From positions 1-17,316 of the forward strand of contig CANKLD010000019.1 in assembly GCA_947483095.1 (NCBI GenBank): DNA of 17,316 nt, written 5' to 3'. Every line of letters begins with the position of its first letter. The stretch's first letter is position 1. The DNA comes from Bacteroidota bacterium (GTDB lineage Bacteria > Bacteroidota > Bacteroidia > Flavobacteriales > Flavobacteriaceae). Of the stretch, positions 1-6,607 are shown one piece after another. The position numbers were made by a program, and so were the translations under genes. The notes under the pieces are model-generated. The model was not told the DNA's origin, made no database searches, and saw only the letters and a list, made by a program, of their open reading frames with translations.

Positions 1-1151
1 AAGCACTTTTAATTAGAATCCAAAAAAACCAAGATGTATTTTGGAATCAATATTTGAGTTGGTATTACGTTCAACAAAAAGAATTCGGCAAAGCTTTTAT
101 TCAAGAAAAAGCCATTTATAAAAGAAATCCGGAATCGCTATCCAACATTATAAATTTAGCTCAAATTTCTATTGAAGAAGAGGAGAAAGAGACCGCAAAA
201 GAAATCCTAGCTTTTATTTTAGAAAATTCAAAAGACACCGATTTACAAATGCAGGCACACTATTTTCTTACTGAAATGAAAATAAATGACCCTGCAATCA
301 AAGACTATTCGGAAATAGAAAAAGACTTGGTTTCTTTATTAAATCAATATGGAATTACCCCGTATTCAATAAAATTACAACTATTAAAAGCGCACTTTAC
401 TACTTTTCAAATGAAGAATCCAACGCTAGGCAAAGCAATATTGAAAACCGCTTTAGAGCTTCCGTTGGATGAGTATCAAAAAGCAGACGTAAAAATGGAA
501 TTGGCAGATATTTTTTTATTTGAAGAAAAATTCAACCAAGCCTCTTTGTATTATTCTCAAATTGAAGAAGATTTAAAAAACGATGTAATTGGTCACGAAG
601 CTACCTTAAAATCAGCAAAAACAAGCTATTTTAAAGGAGATTTTGTTTGGGCATTGAAACAATTTAAAGAACTAAAATCGGTTTCTTCGCAATTAATTGC
701 CAATGACGCTTTGGAATATTTTCTATTAATTAATGACAATACCATAGCCGATTCAACTCAAACGGCATTAAAACAATTTGCTCGAGGCGATTATCTTTTG
801 TACCAAAATAAACCACAAGAAGCATTACTTCAATTTCAGGATATTTTGAAAAATTTCAAAGGAAGTGAAATTGAAAGTGTAACCTTATATCGATTGGGAA
901 AATCCTACGAAAAATTAGGCAATTTTCAATTGGCTTTAAGCCAATACCAGACAATAATAGACAAACATGCTGAAGGAATTTATGTAGATGAAGCTTTGTT
1001 TTTCACTGCCGAGATGTATAGCAAAAAATTATTAGATATAGAAAAGGCGAAGTCCTTTTATGAGAAATTAGTATTTCATCACCAAGACAGTATTTATTTT
1101 ATTGAGGCGAGAAGAAAATTCAGGGAATTGCGGGGTGACCTTGCCCCCTAA
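1..1151 (+). CDS. TPR-repeat protein, 5' end cut by the window edge
   Basis: The frame is open from the left edge: codons from position 3 read ALLIRIQKNQDVFWNQYL and run straight into the TTG at 54, so that TTG is not the start and the N-terminus lies outside the window. About 383 residues are visible. The protein is helical. Paired-helix repeats of TPR type are clearest near the C-terminus, where segments such as LYRLGKSYEKLGNFQLALSQ and a following helix pair with AKSFYEKL carry the small/large residue spacing of TPR motifs. TPR arrays bind other proteins; the partner cannot be told from sequence. No membrane segment is seen in the visible part. The last codons (Leu-Ala-Pro-stop) lie in a G/C-rich repeat, so the annotated C-terminus was probably changed by repeat insertion. 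The TPR call is good; the specific role is unknown. Confidence 0.8.
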   Translation, partial: ALLIRIQKNQDVFWNQYLSWYYVQQKEFGKAFIQEKAIYKRNPESLSNIINLAQISIEEEEKETAKEILAFILENSKDTDLQMQAHYFLTEMKINDPAIKDYSEIEKDLVSLLNQYGITPYSIKLQLLKAHFTTFQMKNPTLGKAILKTALELPLDEYQKADVKMELADIFLFEEKFNQASLYYSQIEEDLKNDVIGHEATLKSAKTSYFKGDFVWALKQFKELKSVSSQLIANDALEYFLLINDNTIADSTQTALKQFARGDYLLYQNKPQEALLQFQDILKNFKGSEIESVTLYRLGKSYEKLGNFQLALSQYQTIIDKHAEGIYVDEALFFTAEMYSKKLLDIEKAKSFYEKLVFHHQDSIYFIEARRKFRELRGDLAP

Positions 1152-1165
1152 CCCCCAAAGGGGGA
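1132..1165 (+). repeat. G/C-rich hairpin repeat overlapping the TPR gene stop
   Basis: This C- and G-run stretch stands out from the AT-rich surroundings. CCCCC (1152-1156), AAA and GGGGG (1160-1164) form a short strong hairpin. Another CCCCC run just before it contains the TAA stop of the TPR gene (1149-1151). There is no T-run after the hairpin, so it is not a standard rho-independent terminator. From memory, similar 'CCCCTAA-CCCC-AAA-GGGG' sequences are frequent intergenic repeats in Flavobacterium. Confidence 0.6.
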
Positions 1166-1210
1166 ACAAAAGAAACGATATTTAAATTAAAACAAATTAA
1201 TGATATTCAC

Positions 1211-1260
1211 TTTCGGCTCCCTTTCCTTTGGAGAGCCCCGAAGCTTCGGGAGGGGAGAGG
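1211..1260. repeat. G/C-rich palindromic repeat, opposite orientation
   Basis: It contains a perfect 14-base palindrome, CCCGAAGCTTCGGG (1237-1250), next to CTCCCTTTCC-TTTGGAGAG and followed by AGGGGAGAGG. Read on the minus strand it runs CCTCTCCCCTCCC...CTCTCCAAAGGAAAGGGAG, which resembles the C-run/AAAGG/G-run layout at 1132-1165. The two elements therefore look like divergent copies of one repeat type in opposite orientation. It sits 16 bases before the DUF4286 start. Confidence 0.55.
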
Positions 1261-1275
1261 ATTAAACTATAAGAC

Positions 1276-1587
1276 ATGATAATTTACAACGTAACAATTA
1301 ACATTCACGAAAGTGTTCATGACCAATGGATGACTTGGATGCAAGAAAAACATATTAACGATGTTTTAGCAACTGGGAAATTCACTTCGGCAAGAATGGT
1401 GAAAGTCCTTATTGAAGAAGAAATGGGCGGAGTTACCTATTCCATTCAATATACAACAAACAACAAAGAGTTGCTTCAAAGATATTACGAAGAAGATGCA
1501 CCACGGTTGAGAGAAGAAGGAGCGGCATTGTTTGGCGATAAAATGTTGGCATTCAGAACGGAATTAGAATTAATTTCAGAACATTAA
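1276..1587 (+). CDS. DUF4286 family protein
   Basis: This 103-residue protein is short and soluble, with no signal peptide or membrane segment. It opens MIIYNVTINIHESVHDQW, followed by MQEKHINDVLATGKF and a GVTYSIQYTT strand. That pattern matches the small DUF4286 family, common in Bacteroidetes and usually found close to rsmA, as here. The alternation of strands and helices suggests a ferredoxin-like fold similar to dimeric alpha-beta barrel proteins; this is inferred from pattern, not shown. No catalytic residues are evident and the function is unknown. The ATG at 1276 is the only sensible start, since the family usually begins MIIYNVT. The gene lies between two repeat-filled spacers. Confidence 0.85.
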   Translation: MIIYNVTINIHESVHDQWMTWMQEKHINDVLATGKFTSARMVKVLIEEEMGGVTYSIQYTTNNKELLQRYYEEDAPRLREEGAALFGDKMLAFRTELELISEH

Positions 1588-1606
1588 AATAGGTTTTTTT
1601 TGAAAC

Positions 1607-1631
1607 TTGAAGTCGCAATTTGCGACATCAA
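1607..1631. repeat. Palindrome copy A upstream of the ORF6N gene
   Basis: The 15-base core GTCGCAATTTGCGAC (1612-1626) is a perfect inverted repeat around one central T. After an A/A mismatch, the outer TTGA and TCAA extend the pairing. The core is identical, base for base, to the core of copy C inside the ORF6N reading frame (1914-1928). Confidence 0.85.
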
Positions 1632-1648
1632 CCTAGAATAAAATACTA

Positions 1649-1675
1649 TTGGAGGTCACAAATTGTGATCTCCAA
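1649..1675. repeat. Palindrome copy B just upstream of the ORF6N start
   Basis: The arms TTGGAGGTCACAA and TTGTGATCTCCAA pair over 13 positions with one G-T wobble (1655/1669) around a central A. It has the same TTGGAGGTC outer arm as copy C. Inside the core, a G:C pair is replaced by an A:T pair on both sides, a compensatory change. It ends 29 bases before the ORF6N ATG, so it lies in the probable leader. Confidence 0.85.
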
Positions 1676-1704
1676 ATTAAAATATAAACCAAAAAAATAA
1701 AATT

Positions 1705-2235
1705 ATGAGCACCGAAATTTCGTTAATTTCAAATGATGTAGTAATAAACAAAATTTACTTTTTCAGAAATCAAAAAGTAATGTTAGATCGAGATTTGGCG
1801 GCACTTTATGGGGTTGAAACTAAAAGATTGAAAGAGCAAGTAAAGAGGAATTTATCTAGGTTTCCCGAGGATTTCATGTTTGAATTGACTAAAGAAGAAT
1901 TTGAAAATTGGAGGTCGCAATTTGCGACCTCCAATTCCGACAAGATGGGATTAAGGTATGCTCCTATGGTTTTCACCGAACATGGAGTTTTGATGCTTTC
2001 GAGTATATTGAATAGTGAAAAAGCCATTCAAACAAATATTCAAATTATGAGAATATTTACAAAAATTAGAAAAATGCTGGTTGATACCACCGAACTAAGA
2101 TTGGACGTGGAAACAATTAAAAAGAAAATTGAAAATCAAGGGAAGAATATAGAATTGGTTTTTCAGTATCTTGACGAATTAATTGAAAAGAAGGAAACAA
2201 AAAAAGAAAGGGCGAAAATCGGTTATAAAAAATAG
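1705..2235 (+). CDS. ORF6N-domain (KilA-N-like) DNA-binding protein
   Basis: This 176-residue protein has an N-terminal ORF6N domain at about residues 10-105. The family signature is visible: an [22 protein letters not shown] stretch (helix-turn-helix-like start), [14 protein letters not shown] (53-66), RSQFATS (70-76) and [19 protein letters not shown] (90-108). A charged helix or coiled coil follows at about 130-165, ending in the lysine-rich KIGYKK tail usual for bacterial members. ORF6N domains come from phage and large DNA virus proteins and are thought to bind DNA; the bacterial stand-alone genes are mobile accessory genes of unknown role. Codons 68-78 coincide with a perfect 31-base palindrome. 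The ATG at 1705 has an A-rich leader. It lies between DUF4286 and rsmA with its own palindrome-rich upstream spacer, which suggests insertion into an otherwise conserved gene order. Confidence 0.88.
   Translation: MSTEISLISNDVVINKIYFFRNQKVMLDRDLAALYGVETKRLKEQVKRNLSRFPEDFMFELTKEEFENWRSQFATSNSDKMGLRYAPMVFTEHGVLMLSSILNSEKAIQTNIQIMRIFTKIRKMLVDTTELRLDVETIKKKIENQGKNIELVFQYLDELIEKKETKKERAKIGYKK
1906..1936. repeat. Palindrome copy C, inside the ORF6N reading frame
   Basis: This is a perfect 31-base inverted repeat: arm AATTGGAGGTCGCAA, central T at 1921, arm TTGCGACCTCCAATT. It is in frame and encodes residues 68-77 ([10 protein letters not shown]) plus the first base of codon 78, which overlap the conserved RSQxATS motif of ORF6N proteins. 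It carries the complete form of the palindrome; copies A and B in the upstream spacer are shorter or altered. Confidence 0.9.
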
Positions 2236-2258
2236 ACTTAATTTGCCAGATAAGAATT

Positions 2259-3038
2259 ATGGAAAAAGTAAAAGCAAAAAAACACCTAGGACAGCATTTC
2301 TTGAAAGACGAAAGTATTGCTGCAGCAATTGCTGGTACTTTGAACTTTGAAGGTTACGATGATGTTCTAGAAATAGGACCTGGAATGGGAGTTTTGACCA
2401 AGTATTTATTGGAAAAACCAATTACAACCTACGTGATTGAAATTGATACCGAATCGGTGACGTATTTAGATGAAAACTTTCCGAAATTAAAAGACAAAAT
2501 CATTTCAAAAGATTTCTTGAGATACAATATAAATGAGACTTTCGAAGGCAAGCAATTTGGAATAATTGGGAATTTTCCATACAATATTTCTACCCAAATT
2601 GTATTCCGAACTTTAGAATTCCGAAACCAAATTCCAGAATTTGCTGGGATGTTTCAGAAAGAAGTTGCCGAAAGAATTTGTGAGAAAAAAGGAACAAAAG
2701 CCTACGGAATTTTATCGGTCTTAGTACAAGCTTTTTATGATGCCGAATACCTTTTTACGGTGGACGAACATGTTTTTATACCACCACCAAAAGTAAAATC
2801 GGGGGTGTTACGATTAAGAAGAAAAGCAGATTTTAGTTTGCCTTGTGGTGAAAAATTATTCTTTACCGTTGTAAAAACGGCCTTTCAACAACGTCGAAAA
2901 ACATTGCGTAATAGTTTAAAAACACTAAATTTGTCGGATAATTTGCGAGAAGACACTATCTTTGACCTACGTCCAGAGCAGTTGAACGTGCAACAATTTA
3001 TCGAACTCACTCAAAAAATAGAAGCCGATGCAGTTTAA
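2259..3038 (+). CDS. rsmA: 16S rRNA dimethyladenosine transferase RsmA (KsgA)
   Basis: The enzyme uses S-adenosylmethionine to dimethylate two adjacent adenosines in the 3'-terminal helix 45 loop of 16S rRNA during late 30S assembly. The sequence shows KKHLGQHFL (residues 7-15), the typical family opening; the SAM-binding motif [10 protein letters not shown] (38-47); acidic VIEID after beta-2 (59-63); and catalytic motif IV NFPYNIS (105-111), with Phe in place of the more usual Leu. The C-terminal rRNA-binding part includes [14 protein letters not shown] and the basic [12 protein letters not shown]. At 259 residues the length is normal. Its last 11 bases overlap the mgtE start (ATG at 3028), so the two are probably translationally coupled. 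All key residues are present. Confidence 0.97.
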   Translation: MEKVKAKKHLGQHFLKDESIAAAIAGTLNFEGYDDVLEIGPGMGVLTKYLLEKPITTYVIEIDTESVTYLDENFPKLKDKIISKDFLRYNINETFEGKQFGIIGNFPYNISTQIVFRTLEFRNQIPEFAGMFQKEVAERICEKKGTKAYGILSVLVQAFYDAEYLFTVDEHVFIPPPKVKSGVLRLRRKADFSLPCGEKLFFTVVKTAFQQRRKTLRNSLKTLNLSDNLREDTIFDLRPEQLNVQQFIELTQKIEADAV

Positions 3039-4380
3039 AATCAGTAAAGAGCTAATTGTTCAAATTGAACAACTTATCAAAAGCAAAGACGACCAGCAAT
3101 TGGAAGTGTTGCTTAATGATATGCACCATGCTGATATTGCTGAAATTCTTGAAGAACTTGATTTTAATGAAGCAACCTATATTTTCAAAGTATTAGACAG
3201 TGATAAAACTGCCGAAATCCTTCTTGAGTTAGATGACGATTTAAGGGAAAACATCTTAAGTCGATTGTCTCCAAAAGAAATCGCCGAAGAGCTGGATGAA
3301 TTAGATACTAACGATGCTGCCGATATTATCGCCGAACTTTCTCAAAGTAAAAAAGAGGAAGTAATCTCGGAACTTCTAGACGTTGAACACGCAAAAGACA
3401 TTGTTGATTTATTGCGTTACAAAGAAGATACTGCAGGTGGAATTATGCACAAAGAATTAGTAAAAGTTTACGAAAATTGGAATGTACTTACCTGCATAAA
3501 AGAAATGCGTATCCAAGCCGAAAATATTTCCCGGGTGCATTCCATTTATGTTGTTGATGATCAAGATAAATTATTGGGACGCCTTTCTTTAAAGGATTTA
3601 TTAACAACATCAGCTAAAACTCCTATAAGCGAAGTCTATATTCGTAAATTAAATTTTGTAAAAGTCGATACTGAAGACGTTGAAGTGGCTCGAATTATGC
3701 AAAAATACGATTTAGAAGCTATTCCTGTAATTGACGAATTGGGGAGATTAGTTGGTCGAATCACCATTGACGATATCGTGGACGTAATTAAAGATGAAGC
3801 CGATCAAGATTACCAATTGGCTGCGGGTATTTCTCAAGATATTGAAGCCGATGATAGTATTCTTGAACATACAAAAGCGCGTTTACCATGGTTAGTATTA
3901 GCACTTTTAGGAGGTTTTATCTCTGTGAAAGTTTTAGGATTGTTTGAAGGAGCAATGCTGCTACACGGAAATTTATTCTTTTTCACCCCTTTAATTGCCG
4001 CTATGGCTGGAAATGTTGGGGTACAATCTTCGGCAATTATCGTGCAAGGTTTGGCAAACGACTCCTTAAGCGGCACTTTATTTAACAGATTAATAAAAGA
4101 AGTTTCTTTGAGTTTATTGAACGGAATAATTCTAGCAACCATTTTATTTTTAGGGAGTCATTTCCTACTAAATGTTGAAATTATTATTGGTGTAATTGTA
4201 ACTACGGCATTGATTTCTGTAATAATAATAGCCTCATTAATAGGAACATTTATACCACTATTGTTAAATAAATTTAAAATTGATCCCGCTTTAGCTACTG
4301 GTCCATTTATCACTACAAGTAACGATATTTTCGGAATTCTTATCTATTTCTCTATTGCAAAATTAATATTAGGTTTTTAA
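3028..4380 (+). CDS. mgtE: Magnesium transporter MgtE
   Basis: This is a Mg2+ channel of the inner membrane that is gated by cytoplasmic Mg2+. Domains in order are: an MgtE_N helical superhelix (about residues 10-130, repeated [13 protein letters not shown] segments with many acidic residues); two CBS domains (about 135-260, with EDTAGGIMH at 133-141 and [18 protein letters not shown]); and five hydrophobic segments from about 287 to 449. Pore-region motifs are AGNVGVQSS (327-335) and [18 protein letters not shown] (419-436), including the acidic residue associated with Mg2+ selectivity in the family. The 450-residue length is normal. It follows rsmA with an 11-base overlap and precedes proC by 11 bases, so the three are probably cotranscribed although their functions are unrelated. 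Confidence 0.96.
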   Translation: MQFKISKELIVQIEQLIKSKDDQQLEVLLNDMHHADIAEILEELDFNEATYIFKVLDSDKTAEILLELDDDLRENILSRLSPKEIAEELDELDTNDAADIIAELSQSKKEEVISELLDVEHAKDIVDLLRYKEDTAGGIMHKELVKVYENWNVLTCIKEMRIQAENISRVHSIYVVDDQDKLLGRLSLKDLLTTSAKTPISEVYIRKLNFVKVDTEDVEVARIMQKYDLEAIPVIDELGRLVGRITIDDIVDVIKDEADQDYQLAAGISQDIEADDSILEHTKARLPWLVLALLGGFISVKVLGLFEGAMLLHGNLFFFTPLIAAMAGNVGVQSSAIIVQGLANDSLSGTLFNRLIKEVSLSLLNGIILATILFLGSHFLLNVEIIIGVIVTTALISVIIIASLIGTFIPLLLNKFKIDPALATGPFITTSNDIFGILIYFSIAKLILGF

Positions 4381-4391
4381 AAAAATAAAAA

Positions 4392-5168
4392 ATGAAAATT
4401 CACATCATCGGAGGCGGAAATTTAGGAGTTGCAATTGCTGTTGGGATATCCAAGTATTCTTCTGGAAATCAAGTAACCATAACTAGAAGAAATACCCAAA
4501 GTATTCTGCATTTAGAGCAACAAGGAATCATTGTTTCCTCAGATAATAAGCAGGATATTCAAGAGGCAGATATTATCATATTAACCATAAAACCCTATCA
4601 AGTTGATGTAGTTTTAGAAGAAATTTTACCTTCAATAAAAAACAAAATCATTGCTTCGGCCGTGAGCGGATTGTCTATTGATTCACTTCAAGAAAAAACC
4701 AATTCTGAACATACTATAATTCATATAATGCCCAATATTGCGGCTCGTTTTGGTGAATCGGCAACCTGTATTTCTTATCTTGATAAAGACAAAAATGACG
4801 CAGAAAAAGTCATCCAACTGTTCAATGATTTAGGCACTGTTTCTGTAATTGATGAAAAATTAATGGATGCCGCAACAGTTCTTGGCGCTTGTGGAACGGC
4901 TTACGCTTTGCGCTATATTCGCGCCTCAATGCAAGCCGGAATCGAAATTGGTTTCGACGCTGCCACCGCACTTTCCATCGCTTCACAAACAGCAAAAGGC
5001 GCTGCAACAATGGCGTTAGTAGAAAAAATTCATCCGGAACAATTAATAGACCGCGTAACCACACCACAAGGATGTACCATAGTAGGTCTCAACGAAATGG
5101 AACACGAAGGATTCAGCTCCTCATTAATCAAAGGAATAAAAACATCCCTAAAGAAAATTAAAGAATAA
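4392..5168 (+). CDS. proC: Pyrroline-5-carboxylate reductase
   Basis: The enzyme catalyses the last step of proline synthesis, reducing 1-pyrroline-5-carboxylate with NAD(P)H in the cytoplasm. The N-terminal Rossmann motif IIGGGNLG (residues 5-12) is followed by NAD(P)-binding segments. HIMPNIAARFGES is the family's 'MPN' substrate-side loop. The C-terminal dimerisation domain contains TAYALRYIRASMQAGIEIGF and the P5CR signature region VTTPQGCTIVGLNEMEHEGF, in which the usual S/T-P-G-G-T reads TPQGCT. At 258 residues it is near the family norm of about 265-275. It lies 11 bases after mgtE in the same direction. A member of the family with another cyclic imine substrate is possible but less likely. 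Confidence 0.92.
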   Translation: MKIHIIGGGNLGVAIAVGISKYSSGNQVTITRRNTQSILHLEQQGIIVSSDNKQDIQEADIIILTIKPYQVDVVLEEILPSIKNKIIASAVSGLSIDSLQEKTNSEHTIIHIMPNIAARFGESATCISYLDKDKNDAEKVIQLFNDLGTVSVIDEKLMDAATVLGACGTAYALRYIRASMQAGIEIGFDAATALSIASQTAKGAATMALVEKIHPEQLIDRVTTPQGCTIVGLNEMEHEGFSSSLIKGIKTSLKKIKE

Positions 5169-5179
5169 TTTTTTTATTT

Positions 5180-5277
5180 GGGCATTTCCCCACTTCCACT
5201 AGCGTTGCAGTGCTGTCGGGCTGTTCGCTTCAATCCACACTAAAAAGTGTGGGATTTTCACTGCCATCCCTAATGCG
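5180..5277. repeat. Structured intergenic repeat between proC and nadD
   Basis: This compact element starts GGGCATTTCCCC and ends GCCATCCCTAATGC; its ends can pair (GCATT with AATGC). Inside are two hairpins: CACT...AGTG around 5197-5212, and the strong stem CCACACT (5235-5241)/AAAA/AGTGTGG (5246-5252). A GTCGGGCTGTTCGCTTCAAT stretch joins them. I recognise this layout (GGGC..., GTCGGGCT...CGCT, variable hairpin, GATTTTCACTGCCATCCCTAATGC) as a recurrent flavobacterial intergenic repeat, from memory only. It fills the gap between two convergent genes. Whether it is a terminator, an RNA gene or a non-autonomous mobile repeat cannot be settled here. Confidence 0.65.
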
Positions 5278-5292
5278 ATAAAATAACGGTTA

Positions 5293-5892
5293 TTACTTTC
5301 TATACAAATTGTTGTGATCAATATATTCCCAAACTTTATTCGGTAAAAGTGGCTGAATATTCTTCTTTTTTTTAATTGAATTTCTGATAAATGTAGCAGA
5401 AATTTCAACTATTGGAGCCGCTATAAAACGAACTTTAGGGTGGTTTTTGAAACCATATTTCTCCACATCATTATTCGTTTGTCCATTTTCATCCACTCTA
5501 GGGTAAACATAAATAGCGTGATTTTCAAGAATTACCTCATGGTTTTTCCATTTGTGAAAAGACTTTAAATTGTCTTCGCCCATAATCAATGAAAACTCAT
5601 TTTTAGGATATTTATCTTGTAAATGTGCTAAAGTATTTACGGTATAATTCGGTTGAGGCAATTGGAATTCAATGTCGCATGGTTTAATTTTTGGAAAATC
5701 TTCTGTTGCCAAATGAACCAATTCTAAACGGGTGGAATCTTTAAGTAAAGTATCTTTATTTTTCAATGGATTGTGCGGAGTCACCACCATCCAAACCTGA
5801 TTTATATCAGAGTGTTCCGCAAAGTGATTGGCAATAATTAAGTGCCCAACATGAATAGGGTTGAAGGTTCCAAAATAAAGTCCAATTTTCAT
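5293..5892 (-). CDS. nadD: Nicotinate-nucleotide adenylyltransferase
   Basis: The enzyme joins nicotinate mononucleotide to AMP from ATP, giving deamido-NAD in the de novo and Preiss-Handler NAD routes; it acts in the cytoplasm. The nucleotidyltransferase signature GTFNPIHVGH (residues 8-17) is the T/H-x-G-H ATP-binding loop. The second ATP-site motif, ISATFIR (164-170), matches the family ISSTxIR. MVVTPHNPLKNK (about 36-47) and IMGEDNLKSFHKW (about 103-115) are also typical of NadD. The 199-residue length is normal. Translation starts at MKIGLYFG. It is last in the probable yicC-gmk-nadD run on the minus strand and converges on proC. Confidence 0.96.
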   Translation of the reverse strand: MKIGLYFGTFNPIHVGHLIIANHFAEHSDINQVWMVVTPHNPLKNKDTLLKDSTRLELVHLATEDFPKIKPCDIEFQLPQPNYTVNTLAHLQDKYPKNEFSLIMGEDNLKSFHKWKNHEVILENHAIYVYPRVDENGQTNNDVEKYGFKNHPKVRFIAAPIVEISATFIRNSIKKKKNIQPLLPNKVWEYIDHNNLYRK

Positions 5893-5901
5893 AATTGTTT
5901 T

Positions 5902-5985
5902 GTTTCACAAAGATTCACGAAGTTTTTCACGAAGATAAGAAAAGAATTTTGTGCGTCTTTGTGTTTTTTTAGTGAATCTTAGTGT
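5902..5985. repeat. Imperfect inverted repeat in the gmk-nadD spacer
   Basis: CACAAAGATTCAC (5906-5918) faces GTGAATCTTAGTG (5972-5984), its reverse complement except for one base. Within it, TTCACGAAG occurs twice in tandem (5914-5922 and 5926-5934), and CTTTGTG (5957-5963) can pair with CACAAAG. The whole could fold into a long hairpin in the transcript between gmk and nadD. Repeats built from CACAAAG/CTTTGTG and CACGAAG are, from memory, widespread between genes in Bacteroidetes. Confidence 0.65.
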
Positions 5986-5989
5986 AATA

Positions 5990-6565
5990 CTATAAATCTT
6001 CTACAAATGCTTTCACCAATTGATACGCCTCTTCTTTAGCAATATCTAAATCGTAATTTTTAATAATTTTGTCAAATTGTGGCGCTGTTGCCAATTCAAC
6101 AGAAGCCTTTGCAATTCTCATATTTATCTTATCATCACTTTCTGTAGAACGTTTTTTCAAACGGATTTTAAGTTCGTCGATGCTTGGTGGTTTTACAAAA
6201 ACTGCTAATGTTTGCTCGGGAAATTTATGTTTAATTCGCAATCCGCCAGCCACATCAATATCAAAAATTACATTTTTTCCTAAAGCCCAAATGCGTTCGA
6301 TTTCACTTTTCAAAGTCCCGTAAAAATTATCCCGATACACTTCTTCCCATTCTAAAAAATCTTCCCCTTTGATGTGTTTCTTGAACTGTTCTGTAGAAAT
6401 AAAATAATACTCTTTTCCATTTACTTCTTCGCCCCGAGGTTCGCGGGAAGCTGCCGAAATAGAAAATTCTAAATTTAAATCTTCTAATCCAAGTAAATGT
6501 TTTACAATTGTTGTTTTACCTGATCCTGAAGGTGCAGAAAAAACTATTAATTTTCCTTTTTTCAT
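5990..6565 (-). CDS. gmk: Guanylate kinase
   Basis: The enzyme phosphorylates GMP to GDP with ATP, feeding GTP and dGTP pools in the cytoplasm. The Walker A loop APSGSGKT is at residues 11-18. Next come the GMP-binding segment SREPRGEEVNGKEYYFIS (with the conserved Arg and Tyr residues), the FLEWEEVYRDNFYGT region, and FDIDVAGGLRIKHKFP, equivalent to the family 'DID-xQG' stretch. The LID part, RLKKRSTESDDKINMRI, is intact. At 191 residues it is of normal length and lies 42 bases downstream of yicC, a pairing common in bacteria. Confidence 0.97.
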   Translation of the reverse strand: MKKGKLIVFSAPSGSGKTTIVKHLLGLEDLNLEFSISAASREPRGEEVNGKEYYFISTEQFKKHIKGEDFLEWEEVYRDNFYGTLKSEIERIWALGKNVIFDIDVAGGLRIKHKFPEQTLAVFVKPPSIDELKIRLKKRSTESDDKINMRIAKASVELATAPQFDKIIKNYDLDIAKEEAYQLVKAFVEDL

Positions 6566-6574
6566 TTTTTATTT

Positions 6575-6604
6575 GCTTTATGCCTATAGCCTAATGCTTA
6601 AAGC
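6575..6604. repeat. Small degenerate repeat between yicC and gmk
   Basis: The 42-base spacer contains GCTTTATGCC then TATAGCCTAATGCTTAAAGC. The outer GCTTTA and TAAAGC are inverted, and the inner GCC/AGCC units look like degenerate copies of a short motif. It resembles GGCTTTAAGC-type spacer repeats I associate with Flavobacterium, but the similarity is weak. Confidence 0.4.
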
Positions 6605-6607
6605 TTT

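Noticed and set aside
54..56. TTG at 54 as the start of the TPR protein
   Set aside because: The frame stays open to the left edge with protein-like sequence (LLIRIQKNQDVFWNQYL) upstream, so the gene begins outside the window.
1152..1164. CCCCC-AAA-GGGGG as a rho-independent terminator
   Set aside because: No T-run follows it on either strand, so it is listed as a repeat only.
1806..2027. Open frame opposite the ORF6N gene
   Set aside because: It is a minus-strand shadow of a well-supported ORF6N domain; its translation shows no family features.
4889..5161. Overlapping open frame inside proC, plus strand
   Set aside because: The arginine/asparagine-rich translation is typical of an out-of-frame reading; proC motifs continue through the region.
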